The notes beneath the pieces were generated by a model that saw only the letters and a list, made by a program, of their open reading frames with translations, ran no database searches and was not told the origin of the DNA. The position numbers and the translations under genes were made by a program. From NCBI GenBank assembly GCA_945619025.1, contig CALZBJ010000017.1:1-39413 (forward strand): a stretch of 39,413 nt of DNA, in the 5' to 3' direction. The first letter of the stretch is position 1; each line of letters starts with the position of its first letter. Origin of the DNA: CALZBJ01 sp945619025 (GTDB taxonomy: Bacteria; Pseudomonadota; Gammaproteobacteria; Cardiobacteriales; Wohlfahrtiimonadaceae). Below are positions 22,988-31,930 of this stretch, in pieces.

Positions 22988-24586
22988 ATGGGTTCGTTAC
23001 AACCTTTACATATCACATTTTTTATCTATATTGTCGCGATGATCGGCATTGGATTTTACGCCTATAAATCCACCAGCAATCTATCGGACTATATTCTTGG
23101 CGGACGCCGACTCGGTAGCTTCGTCACCGCACTGTCTGCCGGTGCATCAGACATGAGTGGATGGCTCTTAATGGGGCTTCCCGGCGCGATCTTCATCTCC
23201 GGAATCTCCGGCTCATGGATCGCCATCGGATTAACGCTCGGTGCCTATCTGAACTGGCTCTTTGTCGCGGGACGTTTGCGGATGTTTACCGAAAAAACAA
23301 ACGATGCACTCACCCTGCCCGACTTTTTCCACGGCCGTTATGAAGATAATACCCGCCTCTTAAAAATCATCGCTTCGATGATCATTCTCTTCTTCTTTGT
23401 GATCTACTGCGCCTCAGGCGTTGTGGCAAGTGCACGTCTTTTCACCAGTACCTTTGGGATGAGCTATGAAACCGCGATCTGGGTTGGTGCCTTTGCAACG
23501 ATTGCCTATGTATTTATCGGTGGATTCTTAGCGGTGAGCTGGACGGATACCGTTCAAGCCTCACTCATGATCTTCGCGCTTTTATTAGTGCCGATGATCA
23601 TTGTGTTAAAACTTGGAGATTTAGGCAGTTTAGATGTGGGCGCAACCATTGAAACCATTCGCACCTATAGCCCAACTCACTTAAACTTCACCCATGATCT
23701 TACTTGGATCACCATCGTATCGCTCATTGCATGGGGCCTTGGATATTGTGGTCAGCCACACATTTTAGTGCGTTTTATGGCGGCTGACTCTGTTAAAACA
23801 ATTCCTAATGCTCGCCGTATCTCCATTACTTGGATGGCGCTTTGTTTAATGGGCGCGGTTGCCGTTGGATTCTTTGGATACGCCTATGTCATCGAACACC
23901 CTGTTGTTGCGGCAAACATCATGAGTGGCACACATCCTGTGACCGGTGAAGTATTAGACGGTAACCCTGAATCTGTCTTTATGGAACTTGCTAAAGTTCT
24001 CCTGAACCCATGGATTGCGGGCATTGTATTATCAGCGGTACTTGCGGCAGTAATGAGTACGCTTAGCTGTCAGCTTCTTGTAGCATCAAGTGCATTAACC
24101 GAAGACCTCTACAAAGGTTTCTTACGTAAAGATGCAGGCGAACAAGAACTTGTATGGATTGGCCGCGCGATGGTATTTGCGGTAGCAGCGATTGCGATCT
24201 ACATCGCTCACGACCCCAACAGTAAAGTATTAGACCTTGTATCATACGCATGGGCAGGATTTGCCGCGGCATTTGGTCCGATCATTATCTTCTCAGTATT
24301 CTGGCGCAGAACCACCCGTAACGGTGCGTTAGTCGGTATGATTACAGGTGCGTTAACGGTCATCATCTTCCCTAAAGTCAAAGCATGGGTAGCGGCAAGC
24401 CAAGGCGTAAGCGTTGATGCCATCTTAGCGAAAATGCCACTTTTAGGGCTTTACGAGATTATCCCAGGCTTCCTCTTAGCGTGTATTATGATCGTAGTGG
24501 TGAGCCTCATGGGTAAACCTAGCAAAACCATGAAAGCCAACTTTGATGATGCAACTAAATCCTATCGCGATGCGATGGCGAAATAA
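22988..24586 (+). CDS. putP: Sodium/proline symporter PutP
   Basis: 532 residues of the SSS family with about 13 membrane helices. The N terminus has the PutP motif YKSTSNLSDYILGGRRLGSF, then LSAGASDMSGWLLMGLPGAIF (helix 2, including the Asp that binds Na+). The helix around VIYCASGVVASARLF and the conserved WGLGYCGQPHILVRFMA with the AVMSTLSCQLLVASSALTED region further identify it. It imports proline with Na+ and feeds PutA. The ribosome site GAGGA is 7 nt before ATG, and 83 nt separate it from putA, so the two are probably one operon. The length is slightly above E. coli PutP (502). Confidence 0.96.
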   Translation: MGSLQPLHITFFIYIVAMIGIGFYAYKSTSNLSDYILGGRRLGSFVTALSAGASDMSGWLLMGLPGAIFISGISGSWIAIGLTLGAYLNWLFVAGRLRMFTEKTNDALTLPDFFHGRYEDNTRLLKIIASMIILFFFVIYCASGVVASARLFTSTFGMSYETAIWVGAFATIAYVFIGGFLAVSWTDTVQASLMIFALLLVPMIIVLKLGDLGSLDVGATIETIRTYSPTHLNFTHDLTWITIVSLIAWGLGYCGQPHILVRFMAADSVKTIPNARRISITWMALCLMGAVAVGFFGYAYVIEHPVVAANIMSGTHPVTGEVLDGNPESVFMELAKVLLNPWIAGIVLSAVLAAVMSTLSCQLLVASSALTEDLYKGFLRKDAGEQELVWIGRAMVFAVAAIAIYIAHDPNSKVLDLVSYAWAGFAAAFGPIIIFSVFWRRTTRNGALVGMITGALTVIIFPKVKAWVAASQGVSVDAILAKMPLLGLYEIIPGFLLACIMIVVVSLMGKPSKTMKANFDDATKSYRDAMAK

Positions 24587-24637
24587 TGAATCAAAACAAT
24601 TCAGGTTACATCAATCATTGATTAAGTAACACGCAAT

Positions 24638-24690
24638 AAAAAGCCCTTACGGAACGCTCATTATCTGAGTCATCACCGTAAGGGTTTTAT
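24638..24690. terminator. Terminator of putAP, bidirectional
   Basis: CCCTTACGG (24644-24652) pairs with CCGTAAGGG (24676-24684). An A run precedes and TTTTATTTTA follows, between convergent putP and pepP. Confidence 0.8.
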
Positions 24691-24744
24691 TTTATCTTGT
24701 GGTTTTACAAGCGTTTATTAATAAACATAAACCATTGGATCTAA

Positions 24745-26550
24745 CTAGATCGCCGCTGTACGCTCATTGAGCCATGCAAGCGCGCGCTCACAAGTCAATT
24801 TCGGCGCAAGACGTTCACGGACCTCTTGATGATACGCATTGAGCCACGCCACCTCTTCTTTAGTTAATAATGATGAGTCAATACAGCGCGTATCGATCGG
24901 GCAGAGCGTTAAGGTTTCAAAGGCCATGAATTCGCCAAATTCACCGCCTGCCTTTTGCGAGACACCGGTTGCAACTACTAAGTTCTCAATGCGAATGCCC
25001 CATTTTCCTTCACGATAGAGGCCTGGCTCAATGGAGGTAATCATGCCATCACGCACTTCCGATTGCGGCGTTAATTTCGCATTATAGGAGAGCACTTGCG
25101 GCCCTTCATGCACATTCATAAAATAACCCACCCCATGCCCCGTTCCGTGACCATAATCAAGGTGTGCCTGCCATAAAGGCGCGCGAGCAATAGCATCTAA
25201 TTGTGGCATTTTAATCCCTCTTGGGAAATGCGCACGGCTCATCGTAATCATCGATTTCAGCACTAAAGTAAAGTCACGTTTATGCGCATCAGTAATGGTG
25301 CCAATTGGAATCACCCGGGTGATATCGGTGGTGCCATTTTGATATTGCGCGCCCGAATCAATTAAAAGCAGGCCATCGCCCTCAATCACTGAATGCGCCT
25401 CAACCGTTGCACTGTAATGTGGGAGCGCCCCATTTTCATTAAAGCCCGCGATAGTACCAAAACTGAGCGACACATAGTTTGGTTTAGCACTGCGTTTGGC
25501 TTCTAACATCTCGGCAACGGTGAGTTCAGTGACTTCCTCACCACGAGCCATTTTTTCTTCAAACTCTGCAAAAAATTCACATAGCGCTGCACCATCTTCT
25601 TCCATGGCAACGCGCACATGAGCAATATCTGCCTCCGATTTTAAAGCTTTTTCCAGCGTGCTTGGATTGAATAGCGGAAGCACATCACAACTTTCTGGAA
25701 TCGCTTCAAGGAGCGCATAATTCGTTCGCGCAGGATCGAGCATAATGCTGTTGCCTACCTCAAGCTCTTTCAAATCAAGATAGATTTCGTGATAGGATTT
25801 CACCATTACCCGAGCGGCATCAAGCGCTCTGACCGCTTCATCACTCAATTTTGCCGAGTCCACATAGAGCGCCGCACGATTGGGCTCAATTAAAAGATAG
25901 GATAAAAAGAGCGGATTGTATTCCACATCACTGCCGCGCAGATTTAAAATCCAAGCGATATCATCGAGCGTTGAGACTAAATGAAAGTCCGCATTCGCAT
26001 CCTTCATCACCGCGCGAATCTCGCCCAATTTCTCCATCATCGATTGAGAGACAAATTCCGCCTCATGGGGATAGATCGTCTCAAGCGGTAACGGCGGGCG
26101 ATTGGGCCAAAGGCCATTAAATGGATTGAGCGATGAGACCAGTTCAATCGATTTACTATCGAGCGCATCGTCCAAATTAAAGAACGCTTCCACCGAAATG
26201 GTCTCGCCCAAAAGCGCGACACTGCTCCCCTCTGGTAAAGTATTTAATAGAAAATCGGTATAACTTGGGGTGTTGGGCGCGCCGAGTTTTTGCAGCGTAA
26301 TGCCACTCCCCTCGAGCTCTTTGGCGGCCTGTACCCAATAACGGCTATCGGCCCAGAGATACGCGCGCTCTTTTAATACCACCAGCGTTCCCGCCGACCC
26401 GGTAAATCCTGAAAACCACGCGCGGAGCTTCCAATGTTCCGGAAGATATTCCGACAGATGGGGATCACTGCTTAAAATAATCCACGCATCCACCTCGTCG
26501 CGCACCATCGTCTGTTGTAATGCGGCAATCCGCTTCGCTGCACTTGTCAT
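24745..26550 (-). CDS. Xaa-Pro aminopeptidase, long M24B type
   Basis: 601 residues, the three-domain form found in eukaryotic XPNPEP1 and several bacteria. It removes the residue before a penultimate proline from peptides, using two metal ions in a C-terminal pita-bread fold. Ligands are all present: Asp398 (LLIDSGAQY), Asp409 (TTDITR), His472 (GTGHGVG), Glu508 (SIEPGLY) and Glu522 (RIENLV). The two N-terminal domains (about 10-130 and 160-300) carry ADSRYWVQAAKEL and DDIAWILNLRGSDVEYNP. The ribosome site is GGAG 6 nt before ATG. It converges on putAP, so proline-rich peptides may be trimmed before proline import and oxidation. Confidence 0.93.
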   Translation of the reverse strand: MTSAAKRIAALQQTMVRDEVDAWIILSSDPHLSEYLPEHWKLRAWFSGFTGSAGTLVVLKERAYLWADSRYWVQAAKELEGSGITLQKLGAPNTPSYTDFLLNTLPEGSSVALLGETISVEAFFNLDDALDSKSIELVSSLNPFNGLWPNRPPLPLETIYPHEAEFVSQSMMEKLGEIRAVMKDANADFHLVSTLDDIAWILNLRGSDVEYNPLFLSYLLIEPNRAALYVDSAKLSDEAVRALDAARVMVKSYHEIYLDLKELEVGNSIMLDPARTNYALLEAIPESCDVLPLFNPSTLEKALKSEADIAHVRVAMEEDGAALCEFFAEFEEKMARGEEVTELTVAEMLEAKRSAKPNYVSLSFGTIAGFNENGALPHYSATVEAHSVIEGDGLLLIDSGAQYQNGTTDITRVIPIGTITDAHKRDFTLVLKSMITMSRAHFPRGIKMPQLDAIARAPLWQAHLDYGHGTGHGVGYFMNVHEGPQVLSYNAKLTPQSEVRDGMITSIEPGLYREGKWGIRIENLVVATGVSQKAGGEFGEFMAFETLTLCPIDTRCIDSSLLTKEEVAWLNAYHQEVRERLAPKLTCERALAWLNERTAAI

Positions 26551-26576
26551 CGCTCACTCCTCTTCATATCGGCGGG

Positions 26577-27008
26577 CTATTTTGCTAGCCCAATATAGAT
26601 CGTTACACTGCCATCGACGCTGTATTTTTCATAATCGATGCCATACGCACGTTGCAATTTCCCCTCTTCCTCAAGCGTCCAAATCTCTTGCCACACCGCA
26701 ATCACGCCGTTCGGATCAAACGGATCGACCTCAAAAGCTTGATAGGTCACCTCAGGATCTAGGCTCACAATCGCCTCACGATCCTCAAGGAGCGTATCAC
26801 TTAGCCCCTCCGTCGGAATCGCTAGCGTTAAGGTATATTCGCCATCATAATCGGACTCATATTCATGGTAAAGCGCATAGCGATCGCCATGATAATTGAG
26901 GGTTTCCAGCGTTTTCCCAACGTTTCGCCATAGACCAATAATCTTCTCTAAAATTTTAAGATCGTTAAAGTTATGGGTGCGAACCGATGAGAGCGTTAAT
27001 AATTCCAT
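26577..27008 (-). CDS. GyrI-like effector-binding-domain protein
   Basis: 143 residues of the AraC effector-binding / GyrI-like family, without a DNA-binding domain. The C-terminal half has the family pattern YQAFEVDPFD, then VIAVWQEIWTLE, then QRAYGIDYEKYS with Glu at the ligand site, ending in a strand VTIYIGLAK. Stand-alone proteins of this type bind small molecules and, in the GyrI case, inhibit DNA gyrase. The ligand here is unknown. The ribosome site GAGG is 5 nt before ATG. It lies 26 nt upstream of the aminopeptidase gene on the same strand and is probably co-transcribed. Confidence 0.75.
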   Translation of the reverse strand: MELLTLSSVRTHNFNDLKILEKIIGLWRNVGKTLETLNYHGDRYALYHEYESDYDGEYTLTLAIPTEGLSDTLLEDREAIVSLDPEVTYQAFEVDPFDPNGVIAVWQEIWTLEEEGKLQRAYGIDYEKYSVDGSVTIYIGLAK

Positions 27009-27133
27009 GGGAGCCTCGTGCTAATCGTGGTAAAAGGGGATTTAATCTTTAATGATTTCATTATACAAAATGAGGCGCACGTCCGCCGAATATTGCCCCG
27101 TTTCCGCTTTTGATTTAGCTTTTGGCAAAGACT

Positions 27134-27595
27134 TTATGACTCGATCGGCAAATAATCTTTATAGCGCAGAACGCCCTTAATAATTCGATAGATATACCAA
27201 ATAAAATTGATCCCTATAATCAGAAACCCGATCAAAAAAGGTGCCGTAATCACCCCTAAAATAAAAGTAATCGCCAAAATCCAACTGGTTCTAATCAGAT
27301 AATTTAGATGGCCATAATAGATCGTATCTTGGATATTATCGCGACGCATATAGGCATAAATGATCGCTACAATCCAACCGAGAAAGCCCGACACCGCAAT
27401 GCTTCCAAGCGCAATATAGACCACCAGAGCATCATCGCGCCCTTTCGCTTTGGGATTCACCCCTTGAGCGGTATTAGTCTGCTCCTGTTCATTGTGAGAG
27501 GCAGAATCCCCCACAAACTCAGGGCGACTATAATCGAGACGATATCGATCCTCCTCGAGCTTTTTTCGATTGTGATCATCATTCAAATCATCCAT
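27134..27595 (-). CDS. Polytopic membrane protein (DUF4870-like)
   Basis: 153 residues. A charged N-terminal tail of about 50 residues is followed by three to four hydrophobic helices: YIALGSIAVSGFLGWIVAII (about 60-79), SWILAITFILGVITAPFLI and GFLIIGINFIWYIYRIIKG. A polar segment RRDNIQDTIYYGHLNYLIR lies between the first and second helices. This organisation resembles the DUF4870 / Tic20-like proteins, whose function is unknown. The call is tentative. The ribosome site AGGAG is 6 nt before ATG. Confidence 0.65.
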   Translation of the reverse strand: MDDLNDDHNRKKLEEDRYRLDYSRPEFVGDSASHNEQEQTNTAQGVNPKAKGRDDALVVYIALGSIAVSGFLGWIVAIIYAYMRRDNIQDTIYYGHLNYLIRTSWILAITFILGVITAPFLIGFLIIGINFIWYIYRIIKGVLRYKDYLPIES

Positions 27596-27716
27596 TTACA
27601 TCTCCTAAACCTGTACTACAAAACATGCCTTTAAACATCAACAATTCAAGCCATTATACACAAATACAGCTTATAATCTGCCAGCAAAGCCTTACCCCGT
27701 GGTTTACATCAAAGCC

Positions 27717-27753
27717 CATAAAAAAGGCCTTACTCCACTTGGGAATAAGGCCT
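27717..27753 (-). terminator. metG terminator
   Basis: On the minus strand, AGGCCTTA pairs with TAAGGCCT around a 13-nt loop and is followed by a T run, 29 nt after the metG stop. Confidence 0.85.
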
Positions 27754-27781
27754 CTAACAATCGGTTAAATACGTAAACTCA

Positions 27782-29878
27782 TTACGAAATTTTTGCGCCG
27801 GGTTTAAGTTCACTCAGTGAGGTGAGGAGCGAGAGCTCATCTTTTGTCGATGCCGATAAGATCATCCCTTCGCTGACGCCAAAGCGCATTTTACGGGGCG
27901 CTAAGTTCGCCACCACAATCACATACGTTCCCACGAGCGCTTGAGGATCTTCGTAGAATTTACGAATGCCCGAAAAGATGGTGCGCGGTTTTTCTTCCCC
28001 AAGATCGATCTGGAAGGTTAGAAGTTTATCCGCCCCTTCGATGAAATCACACTCAAGCACTTTCCCTAAACGAAGATCCACTTTGGCAAAATCATCAATG
28101 GTAATGTACTCATCATCCGCAGCTGCATTTTTATCGGCTTTTTTATCAGCCTTTTTATCCGCTTTTTGATTGTCTTTACGCTCAACGCTTAACGTGGATT
28201 TGTTCGCTTCCACCAATTGATCAAGCGCTTTACGATCAAGACGCGTCATCAAATGCTCGTACTCATTAATCTCGTGCCCCGCTGCAAGCGCATCATCAAG
28301 AGTCGCGTAGCTAAGCGGTGCAATATTAAGATAACCTTCCGCCGCGGTGACTACATTAGGAATCACCGGTTTTAAGTAGAGACTTAAGAGACGGAACGCT
28401 TCCAAATACCCGGTACAGAGTGCGTGGAGACGGGAAAGAGCCGCTTCATCGCGCACCAATTCCCACGGTTTTGTGCTATCGAAATGTTCATTCACTACAT
28501 CGCATAGACGCGATACTTCACGCAGTGCTGCGCCAAAATTACGACCATCAAATCCGGCAGCAATTTTCTCGCTCGCCCCTTTAATCTCCGCTAAGAGTTC
28601 CGCAGTCTCATCACCCAGTGCGCCGAGTTTATTCTCAAAATTACGTGAGATAAAACGGCTTGTGCGCGACGCAATATTGACATATTTCCCGATAAGATCA
28701 GCGTTCACACGATTGACAAAATCATCAAGATTTAAGTCAAAGTCATCGATCGCACCGGTGGATTTTGCCGCAAAATAGTAGCGCAACCACTCAGGATTTA
28801 AGCCCTGCTCGGTGTAGGATTTCGCCGTCATAAAGGTGCCGCGTGATTTACTCATCTTCGCGCCATCAACGGTTAAAAAGCCATTAATCGCATATTGGCT
28901 CGGAATACGGTGGCCTGAAAAATGGAGCATCGCTGGCCAGAAAAGCGTATGGAAATACATGATATCTTTCCCGATAAAATGCACCATCTCAGTACCCGCC
29001 TTATCGGCAGCATCCGCTTTTACAAAGCTCTCAAAGTCGATGCCTTCGCGCTCAGCGTAATTTTTAAGTGAGGCAAAATAGCCAATCGGCGCATCAAGCC
29101 ACACGTAGAAATATTTGTTTTCTGCATTCGGGATCGGGAAACCAAAGTATGGCGCATCCCGGGAAATATCCCAGTCAGAGAGTTTTTCATCGCCCTCTTC
29201 ACCGATCCACTCACGCATTTTATTGGCCGCTTCCGACTGCAAGCGATCTTTGTCTTCCAAAAACTCACGCAAAAACGCGACGCATTTTGGATCAGAGAGT
29301 TTAAAGAAGAAGTGCTCAGAGGGTTTCATCACCGGCGTTTTACCAGTTACCACTGAAAACGGTTCAATCAATTCTGTCGGGCGATAGGTCGCGCCGCACG
29401 CTTCACAGTTATCGCCATATTGATCTTTCGCATGACACTTCGGACATTCGCCTTTAATAAAGCGGTCCGGCAGGAACATTTTACGCTCTTCATCGTAAAA
29501 CTGCTCAATGGTGCGGGTTTCAATGAGGCCTGCATCAACGAGTTTCAGATAGATCTTTTCAACAAGTTCCTGATTCTCTTTACTGTGAGTGGTGTAGTAA
29601 TTATCGAAATCGATCGAGAAATCTTGGAAATCTTTTAAGTGCGCCGCATGGGCTTTTGCGATCAATTCTTCAGGCGTAATGCCAAGCTCGTGGGCTTTCA
29701 GCATAATGGGCGTACCATGCGTATCATCGGCACAAATATAGTGAACGACATGACCACGCATTCGCTGGAAACGCACCCAGATATCCGCTTGAGCGTAACC
29801 CAGCAAGTGACCTAAATGAATATCACCATTCGCAAATGGCAGTGCATTCGTTACAAATAATTGTCGTTGATTCTGCAT
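27782..29878 (-). CDS. metG: Methionyl-tRNA synthetase
   Basis: 698 residues, a class I synthetase that charges tRNA-Met. HIGH-type motif HLGH (21-24), a zinc knuckle of the E. coli MetG type with Cys145, Cys148, Cys158 and Cys161 (CPKC and CEAC), and KMSKS (341-345). The catalytic and anticodon domains end at about 560. A lysine/alanine/aspartate-rich linker with repeats of KADK (about 570-590) precedes a C-terminal tRNA-binding domain of the EMAP-II type (about 595-698, DFAKVDLRLGKVLECDFIEG), as in E. coli. The gene is upstream of the DUF4870-like gene and follows ispF. Confidence 0.97.
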   Translation of the reverse strand: MQNQRQLFVTNALPFANGDIHLGHLLGYAQADIWVRFQRMRGHVVHYICADDTHGTPIMLKAHELGITPEELIAKAHAAHLKDFQDFSIDFDNYYTTHSKENQELVEKIYLKLVDAGLIETRTIEQFYDEERKMFLPDRFIKGECPKCHAKDQYGDNCEACGATYRPTELIEPFSVVTGKTPVMKPSEHFFFKLSDPKCVAFLREFLEDKDRLQSEAANKMREWIGEEGDEKLSDWDISRDAPYFGFPIPNAENKYFYVWLDAPIGYFASLKNYAEREGIDFESFVKADAADKAGTEMVHFIGKDIMYFHTLFWPAMLHFSGHRIPSQYAINGFLTVDGAKMSKSRGTFMTAKSYTEQGLNPEWLRYYFAAKSTGAIDDFDLNLDDFVNRVNADLIGKYVNIASRTSRFISRNFENKLGALGDETAELLAEIKGASEKIAAGFDGRNFGAALREVSRLCDVVNEHFDSTKPWELVRDEAALSRLHALCTGYLEAFRLLSLYLKPVIPNVVTAAEGYLNIAPLSYATLDDALAAGHEINEYEHLMTRLDRKALDQLVEANKSTLSVERKDNQKADKKADKKADKNAAADDEYITIDDFAKVDLRLGKVLECDFIEGADKLLTFQIDLGEEKPRTIFSGIRKFYEDPQALVGTYVIVVANLAPRKMRFGVSEGMILSASTKDELSLLTSLSELKPGAKIS

Positions 29879-29952
29879 CGTACTCTTAAATCCTATCTAT
29901 AAAACGTGTTTAGGTTGTTTGTTATTAAATGTTTAATTCAGTATAAATGTTT

Positions 29953-30435
29953 CTAGTGCGCTTTGCGTGATTTTAATAATACCGCCGCTTGCGCCGCAAT
30001 GCCCTCTTCACGCCCGACAAAGCCAAGCTTTTCTGTGGTGGTCGCTTTGACATTTACCCGATCGGTTCCAATCATGAGGTCAGTGGCGATATTTTGCTCC
30101 ATCTCACCGCGATATGGCAGCAGTTTTGGGCGCTCCGCCATGATGGTGATGTCGATATTTTCCACTTCCCAGCCCTTCTCAAGAATTACTTGGTAGGCCT
30201 CTTTTAAAAGAACGCGGCTATCGGCATCTTTATATTTTGGATCGGTGTCGGGGAAAAGCGTCCCAATGTCGCCACCTTTCACCGCGCCTAACAGCGCATC
30301 GGTCAACGCGTGAAGCACCACATCCCCATCGGAATGTGCTTTAAAGGCGCGCACAAACGGGATTTTAACGCCCGCCAAGACTAAATGATCGCCCTCTTTA
30401 AAAGCATGCACATCAAAACCAAATCCTATTCGCAT
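29953..30435 (-). CDS. ispF: 2-C-methyl-D-erythritol 2,4-cyclodiphosphate synthase
   Basis: 160 residues, the normal size. It makes the cyclic diphosphate in the MEP isoprenoid pathway as a trimer with zinc. Hallmarks are the N terminus RIGFGFDVHAF (Asp8 and His10, metal ligands), HSDGDVVLHALTDALLGA (His about 34-42), DIGTLFPDTD and the C-terminal ATTTEKLGFVGREEGIAAQA. It overlaps the end of ispD by 10 nt, implying translational coupling. The ribosome site lies within the ispD coding end (AGGA 8 nt before ATG). Confidence 0.97.
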   Translation of the reverse strand: MRIGFGFDVHAFKEGDHLVLAGVKIPFVRAFKAHSDGDVVLHALTDALLGAVKGGDIGTLFPDTDPKYKDADSRVLLKEAYQVILEKGWEVENIDITIMAERPKLLPYRGEMEQNIATDLMIGTDRVNVKATTTEKLGFVGREEGIAAQAAVLLKSRKAH

Positions 30436-31250
30436 CGTTCTCGTCCTTTAAAATGGAGGCGCATCAGCTCAAGATCACCCGGATAGGTAATCTTAAAGTT
30501 ATGCGTGTAGCCTCGATAAACTTTGGGAAAGCGTTCATTATACTCTAAAACGGACGCCTCATCAGTGACCGGCGCATTTTCTTTTAGGCATTTAGCTAAG
30601 AGTGTGTAAAGAAGCTCAAAGGGCATCATCTGCGGGGTTTGCGCGAGCCAAATATGATCGCGATTGAGCGTTTTTTCAATGGTGTTACTAGACCCCACTT
30701 TCTTAATGGTATCTTGCGCCGGCAACGCCATAATCCCGCCATAAGGGTGATTGTCCGTTAAGACAGCTTCAATAAATTGATCAAGTTCCGTACTTGAAAG
30801 CCCGGGTCTTGCTGCATCATGCACAAGCGCCCAACTTTGTAAGACTGCCTCATACTCGCTCTCACTCACAGCTTTAGCCGATTTTAAAATAAAATCCATC
30901 GCATTAAACACTGTTTCCGCACGACTCTCGCCGCCTTCAGTTCGATGAATAGCGGTTCGATAAGTCCCGCTGCAATCGAGGTCCACTTCTTCCGGCAACA
31001 CAAAATAGGGGTCTTCTTTTGCAATGCCCACATAGAGTCCATAAAGCTGCTCACTTTTTTGAAAGACCGCTAAGGTCTCTTCTAAAATGGTGCGGGTCGT
31101 CAGCATAAGATATTGCTTCGGGCAACTCGCTTCCATCCGCGCACCGACACCGGCCGCCGGGATAATTCCGTAGACGCGAGGGGATCTCTCTACATGCGTT
31201 GTAGAGCGATGAGAGTCGGGTGATTGAAGCGGTAAGTCGTTAGGCATCAT
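30426..31250 (-). CDS. ispD: 2-C-methyl-D-erythritol 4-phosphate cytidylyltransferase
   Basis: 274 residues, longer than most IspD proteins (about 230-240). It activates MEP with CTP in the isoprenoid pathway. The nucleotidyltransferase motif GIIPAAGVGARM at about 28-39 is followed by PKQYLML. Further family motifs are VHDAARPGLSS, and DTIKKVG with IEKTLNRDHIWLAQTPQ. About 25 residues precede the fold (MMPNDLPLQSPDSHRS...), and no later ATG is possible before the fold. There is no clear ribosome site. It overlaps ispF by 10 nt, and the downstream order is ispD-ispF-metG. Confidence 0.95.
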   Translation of the reverse strand: MMPNDLPLQSPDSHRSTTHVERSPRVYGIIPAAGVGARMEASCPKQYLMLTTRTILEETLAVFQKSEQLYGLYVGIAKEDPYFVLPEEVDLDCSGTYRTAIHRTEGGESRAETVFNAMDFILKSAKAVSESEYEAVLQSWALVHDAARPGLSSTELDQFIEAVLTDNHPYGGIMALPAQDTIKKVGSSNTIEKTLNRDHIWLAQTPQMMPFELLYTLLAKCLKENAPVTDEASVLEYNERFPKVYRGYTHNFKITYPGDLELMRLHFKGRERCE

Positions 31251-31304
31251 GAGCGTATCAATTGGAAGTTGGGGTTAAAGGGAGTGTAAAAAAACAGCGC
31301 CCAT

Positions 31305-31335
31305 AAAAAAAGCGCTATCAAATGATAGCACTTTT
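31305..31335 (-). terminator. ihfB terminator
   Basis: On the minus strand, AAAAGTGCTATCA pairs with TGATAGCGCTTTT (one G-U) and is followed by a T run, 85 nt after the ihfB stop. It lies before ispD. Confidence 0.75.
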
Positions 31336-31419
31336 CCCTTCAATAATTAATATCGCATCCGGTGAATCGGCGTTCTTTAAAGAGATTAAAGACGCCCAAA
31401 TATCGCCGGCGAAATCGAC

Positions 31420-31722
31420 TTATTGAATGTCAAAATCGTGACGGCTTTCGTTTACGCTTTCACGGAGGTGTTTACCTGCTTTGAAATGTGATGCGTATTT
31501 ACCGCTTAATTTTACAGAATCGCCAGTTTTAGGGTTACGGCCCGTTTTCGGCGCACGATAACGAACAGAGAAGCTACCAAATCCGCGAACTTCAATGCGA
31601 CGGCCTTCGCCTAACGCTTCGCTGATCTGATCTAAAATAATTTTAACCCCTTTTTCGACTTCAGCATTGGTGTAGTTAGGATACTTTTCACCTAAACGCT
31701 GTACTAATTCTGATTTAGTCAT
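31420..31722 (-). CDS. ihfB: Integration host factor, beta subunit
   Basis: 100 residues, matching E. coli IHF beta: MTKSELVQRLGEKYP, RRIEVRGFGSFSVRYR, then APKTGRNPKTGD (the DNA-intercalating proline arm), GKYASHFKAGKHLRE. IHF is a heterodimer with IHF alpha that bends DNA sharply; the alpha gene is elsewhere. The gene is about six residues longer than the E. coli version at the C terminus (SRHDFDIQ). The ribosome site is GGAG 9 nt before ATG. Its position after rpsA is the classic gene order. A separating rpsA terminator indicates it also has its own promoter. Confidence 0.96.
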   Translation of the reverse strand: MTKSELVQRLGEKYPNYTNAEVEKGVKIILDQISEALGEGRRIEVRGFGSFSVRYRAPKTGRNPKTGDSVKLSGKYASHFKAGKHLRESVNESRHDFDIQ

Positions 31723-31878
31723 AATATTTCACTCCATTAAAATATTCAAAATTAACCTGATACCAATAATCTCAATTAGCTTTAATTAAAATTAGGCATT
31801 TCACAGGATTATCATATTAGTATATAAAAATTAAAAATATGTAAAAAAGTCTAAAAATTTTTACAATTCTTAATAATA

Positions 31879-31913
31879 CAAAAAACCATTATGAGCGACT
31901 AAACCCATAATGG
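31879..31913 (-). terminator. rpsA terminator
   Basis: On the minus strand, CCATTATG pairs with CATAATGG around a 12-nt loop and is followed by six T, about 20 nt after the rpsA stop. Confidence 0.85.
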
Positions 31914-31930
31914 CTTTTCAACAATTATAA

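Noticed and set aside
28000..28200. Repeated KADK codons in metG as a nucleotide repeat or mobile insertion
   Set aside because: It is a low-complexity linker between the anticodon and tRNA-binding domains of MetG, common in the family.
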